A stretch of DNA of 64,000 bases, from NCBI RefSeq assembly GCF_016908875.1, contig NZ_JAFBES010000009.1:1-64000 (forward strand), in the 5' to 3' direction. Below are positions 62,478 through 64,000 of this stretch, in pieces. Made by a program: the position numbers and the translations under genes. Below the pieces are notes generated by a model that saw only the letters and a list, made by a program, of their open reading frames with translations, was not told the DNA's origin and did no database searches. The DNA comes from Bacillus ectoiniformans. Lineage in GTDB: Bacteria; Bacillota; Bacilli; Bacillales; Domibacillaceae. Position 1 is the stretch's first letter. Each line of letters opens with the position of its first letter.

Positions 62478-63641
62478 TTAAAGAGCTGATAAAATATACG
62501 AAGATAAGATTCCATAATAAGTTCCAAGTAAACTTCCAAGTACCGCCATCAGGATTCCCACAGGAATTAATGCGCGATTGAATGCACCTGCTAAGATTGG
62601 TGCGGAAGCTACACCGCCAATGTTGGCTAAAGAAGCAACACCCATGGTGAATAAATCTAATTTAAATACCTTAGCTAAAATGACCATAATTAAGCCGTGG
62701 AAGAACAGAATCATAAATCCTGAGATAATATAGATCGGTGCTTGGAACAGCTGAGAGAAATCGGCGTGGGAAGCAATTAACCCAATAATGATGTAAAGCA
62801 TCACTTTTGAAATCTCCATCGATCCCGGCATTTTCCCTACCTTTGTTACCGCTAGAATTAACCCAACCACAGAGGCTATAATAATTGTCCATGTTGTCGC
62901 ATTCACCGCTGCTCCTAGCTCCGGAAGATTCCCAGAGATCTTTGAAGCAACTGCGGATACAATCAGCCCTAAAGCTAAGAAGCCGATTAATTCTACAAAA
63001 CCAAACTCCTTCTTATTTTCAGCTTCTTCCGCTTCTAATTCAGCAGTGATTTGATCAAAATAAGTTGTATCGGCTTTTGTCCATTTATTAAACTTCATTC
63101 CAAATGGCACTAACCAGAAAAGAAACATGACCCAAACAGAATAGTTCACTGTATCCATAATTAATGCGTAGCCAAAAATATTTTCTGGCACATCCAGAAT
63201 CCCCTGCAAAATGACCATATTCGCTGATCCGCCTGTCCAGCTGGCATTCAGTGCAGCAAAAGCTTGCCATGTTCCTTCCGCATAAAACCCTTGAAGCAAA
63301 GCGTATGTGATAGCAAATCCGCCGACAATACTAATGGAAGCAGCGAAAAACGTCAGAAGCATTTTAGGTCCAAGACGCATAATCTTTCTTAAATCGCATT
63401 GCAAAAGCATGAGCATCAGCATCGCTGGAAGCAATAATCCGCGAATAGTACTGTAAGCGGTTTCAACTGATTCACTAGCTGAGAATACGCCAAACGTCTT
63501 CATTAACGCCGCTCCCACATAAATTAAAATAATGCCTGGCACATATTTAAAGAACTTACCTCCAATTGTTTTTTCGGCGATCGCGACTGCCGCTGTAAAC
63601 GCCAGCAAAAAGCAGACAAACATTACACCATCTTGTATCAT
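62478..63641 (-). CDS. DUF819 (YjcL-like) membrane protein, putative transporter
   Basis: The 387-aa protein has about ten hydrophobic segments and belongs to the DUF819 group (YjcL of B. subtilis). Typical blocks are AALNASWTGGSANMVILQGIL, GFMILFFHGLIMVILAKVFKLDLFTMGVASLANIGGVASAPILAGAFN. The family has no proven substrate. It is the first gene of an operon with ykfB (15 bp apart) and ykfC, so it may import murein dipeptides; that is inference from position. AAGGAGG precedes the ATG. Confidence 0.88.
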   Translation of the reverse strand: MIQDGVMFVCFLLAFTAAVAIAEKTIGGKFFKYVPGIILIYVGAALMKTFGVFSASESVETAYSTIRGLLLPAMLMLMLLQCDLRKIMRLGPKMLLTFFAASISIVGGFAITYALLQGFYAEGTWQAFAALNASWTGGSANMVILQGILDVPENIFGYALIMDTVNYSVWVMFLFWLVPFGMKFNKWTKADTTYFDQITAELEAEEAENKKEFGFVELIGFLALGLIVSAVASKISGNLPELGAAVNATTWTIIIASVVGLILAVTKVGKMPGSMEISKVMLYIIIGLIASHADFSQLFQAPIYIISGFMILFFHGLIMVILAKVFKLDLFTMGVASLANIGGVASAPILAGAFNRALIPVGILMAVLGSLLGTYYGILSSYILSAL

Positions 63642-63690
63642 TTTTATTTCCTCCTTGTATGTAGGCTCTAGCCATATAGGCAGGCCGATA

Positions 63691-63744
63691 AAATAAAAAA
63701 TCCAGCTGCTAAAAAGCCCGTACGGCCTTTTAACAGCTGGATTT
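63691..63744 (-). terminator. Long terminator hairpin behind the DUF3870 gene
   Basis: On the minus strand AAATCCAGCTG (63744-63734) pairs with CAGCTGGATTT (63708-63698); the inner parts TTAAAA-GGCC and GGGC-TTTTTAG also pair. A T-rich tract follows. It separates the gene at the right edge from the DUF819-ykfB-ykfC operon. Confidence 0.88.
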
Positions 63745-63769
63745 CAATTGCGAATAACAAATGAAGCAG

Positions 63770-64000
63770 CTACATCTGATCTATTTGGTTATATTTTATA
63801 TGCGCATTTTTTAATGCGACAATTAGCGCTTTTTGAGAAGATCCAAAATAACGGGCTTCAATATCTTTAACCATTTCTTCTAAATCCAGAATGGACTTTC
63901 CAACGAATAAAGACTGAACAAACCTTGATGTCAGTGAAATAGTAGCTGAACACTCAGCCTCAATAATTTCATGAGTCCGCTTATCGATCACTAAACCGAT
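63770..64000 (-). CDS. DUF3870-family protein, C-terminal part, start beyond the right edge
   Basis: The open frame runs off the window without a stop, so only the last 76 residues are visible. The segment VIDKRTHEIIEAECSATISL, then FVGKSILDLEEMVKDIEARYFGSSQKALIVALKNAHIKY, matches DUF3870 proteins, small cytoplasmic proteins of unknown role. No catalytic motif is evident. These genes are often near transporters of unknown substrate, which fits the DUF819 gene downstream, although a terminator lies between. Confidence 0.78.
   Translation of the reverse strand: MGLVIDKRTHEIIEAECSATISLTSRFVQSLFVGKSILDLEEMVKDIEARYFGSSQKALIVALKNAHIKYNQIDQM

Overview
The window is chromosomal DNA of a low-to-mid G+C, spore-former-type Firmicute of the family Bacillaceae. 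Strong AGGAGG-type ribosome sites precede most genes, some starts are GTG or TTG, and Rho-independent hairpins close most operons. Many genes have close Bacillus subtilis counterparts (motAB, hmp/nsrR, ampS, gltC-gltAB, argF, mreBH, nos, yitJ, queF, acsA, bioK-bioD, pabA-pabC, ykfBC). It is not B. subtilis itself: it has a cobalamin-dependent methionine synthase, a corrinoid-salvage operon, an aspA-dcuA pair and a group IIC intron end like that of Oceanobacillus. The species cannot be named from this sequence alone.

Layout. 1-4 kb: the 5' end of a group IIC intron (minus strand) just behind the terminator of motA-motB, then a membrane EAL-domain protein with degenerate GGDEF and MHYT-like parts. 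4-9 kb: a DASS dicarboxylate transporter, flavohaemoglobin hmp diverging from nsrR with a readable NsrR operator, and aminopeptidase ampS. 9-13 kb: an apparent sigma-54 unit with an enhancer-binding activator, a perfect -24/-12 promoter, a class III aminotransferase and a YjiH-family membrane protein. 13-20.6 kb: gltC divergent from gltA-gltB. 20.6-28.5 kb: a 21-bp minisatellite, a MurF-like ligase lacking its N-terminal domain, a LysR/YeiH pair, argF, a YkhA-type thioesterase, mreBH and bacterial NO synthase. 28.7-34.2 kb: an S-box (SAM riboswitch) controlling yitJ-metH. 34.3-38.6 kb: two small unknown proteins around a second 21-bp repeat, queF, a thioredoxin-like protein, a beta-carbonic anhydrase and acsA.

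38.7-50.3 kb is one cobalamin-riboswitch-controlled operon of 13 overlapping genes on the minus strand: btuF, btuC, a btuD-cbiZ fusion, cbiB, cobD, cobU, cobQ, cobS, cobC, a second CobU-like gene, a PduO-type adenosyltransferase, cblT and cblS. It holds corrinoid uptake, remodelling and nucleotide-loop assembly but no corrin-ring genes, so the cell is predicted to scavenge corrinoids. MetH, encoded 5 kb away, is an obvious consumer.

50.6-64 kb: a small membrane protein, bioD-bioK behind a clear BirA operator, an MFS transporter, an RraA-like protein, a YflT-type stress protein with a SigB-like promoter, dcuA-aspA, pabA-pabC, a DUF819 transporter with ykfB-ykfC (murein-peptide use), and a DUF3870 gene running off the right edge.

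No prophage, CRISPR array, defence island or complete transposon was seen. The observations most worth following are the sigma-54 aminotransferase/YjiH unit with its inverted repeats, the two CobU-like proteins with complementary motif loss, the two unrelated 21-bp minisatellites, the truncated MurF-like ligase, and the intron sitting behind a terminator.
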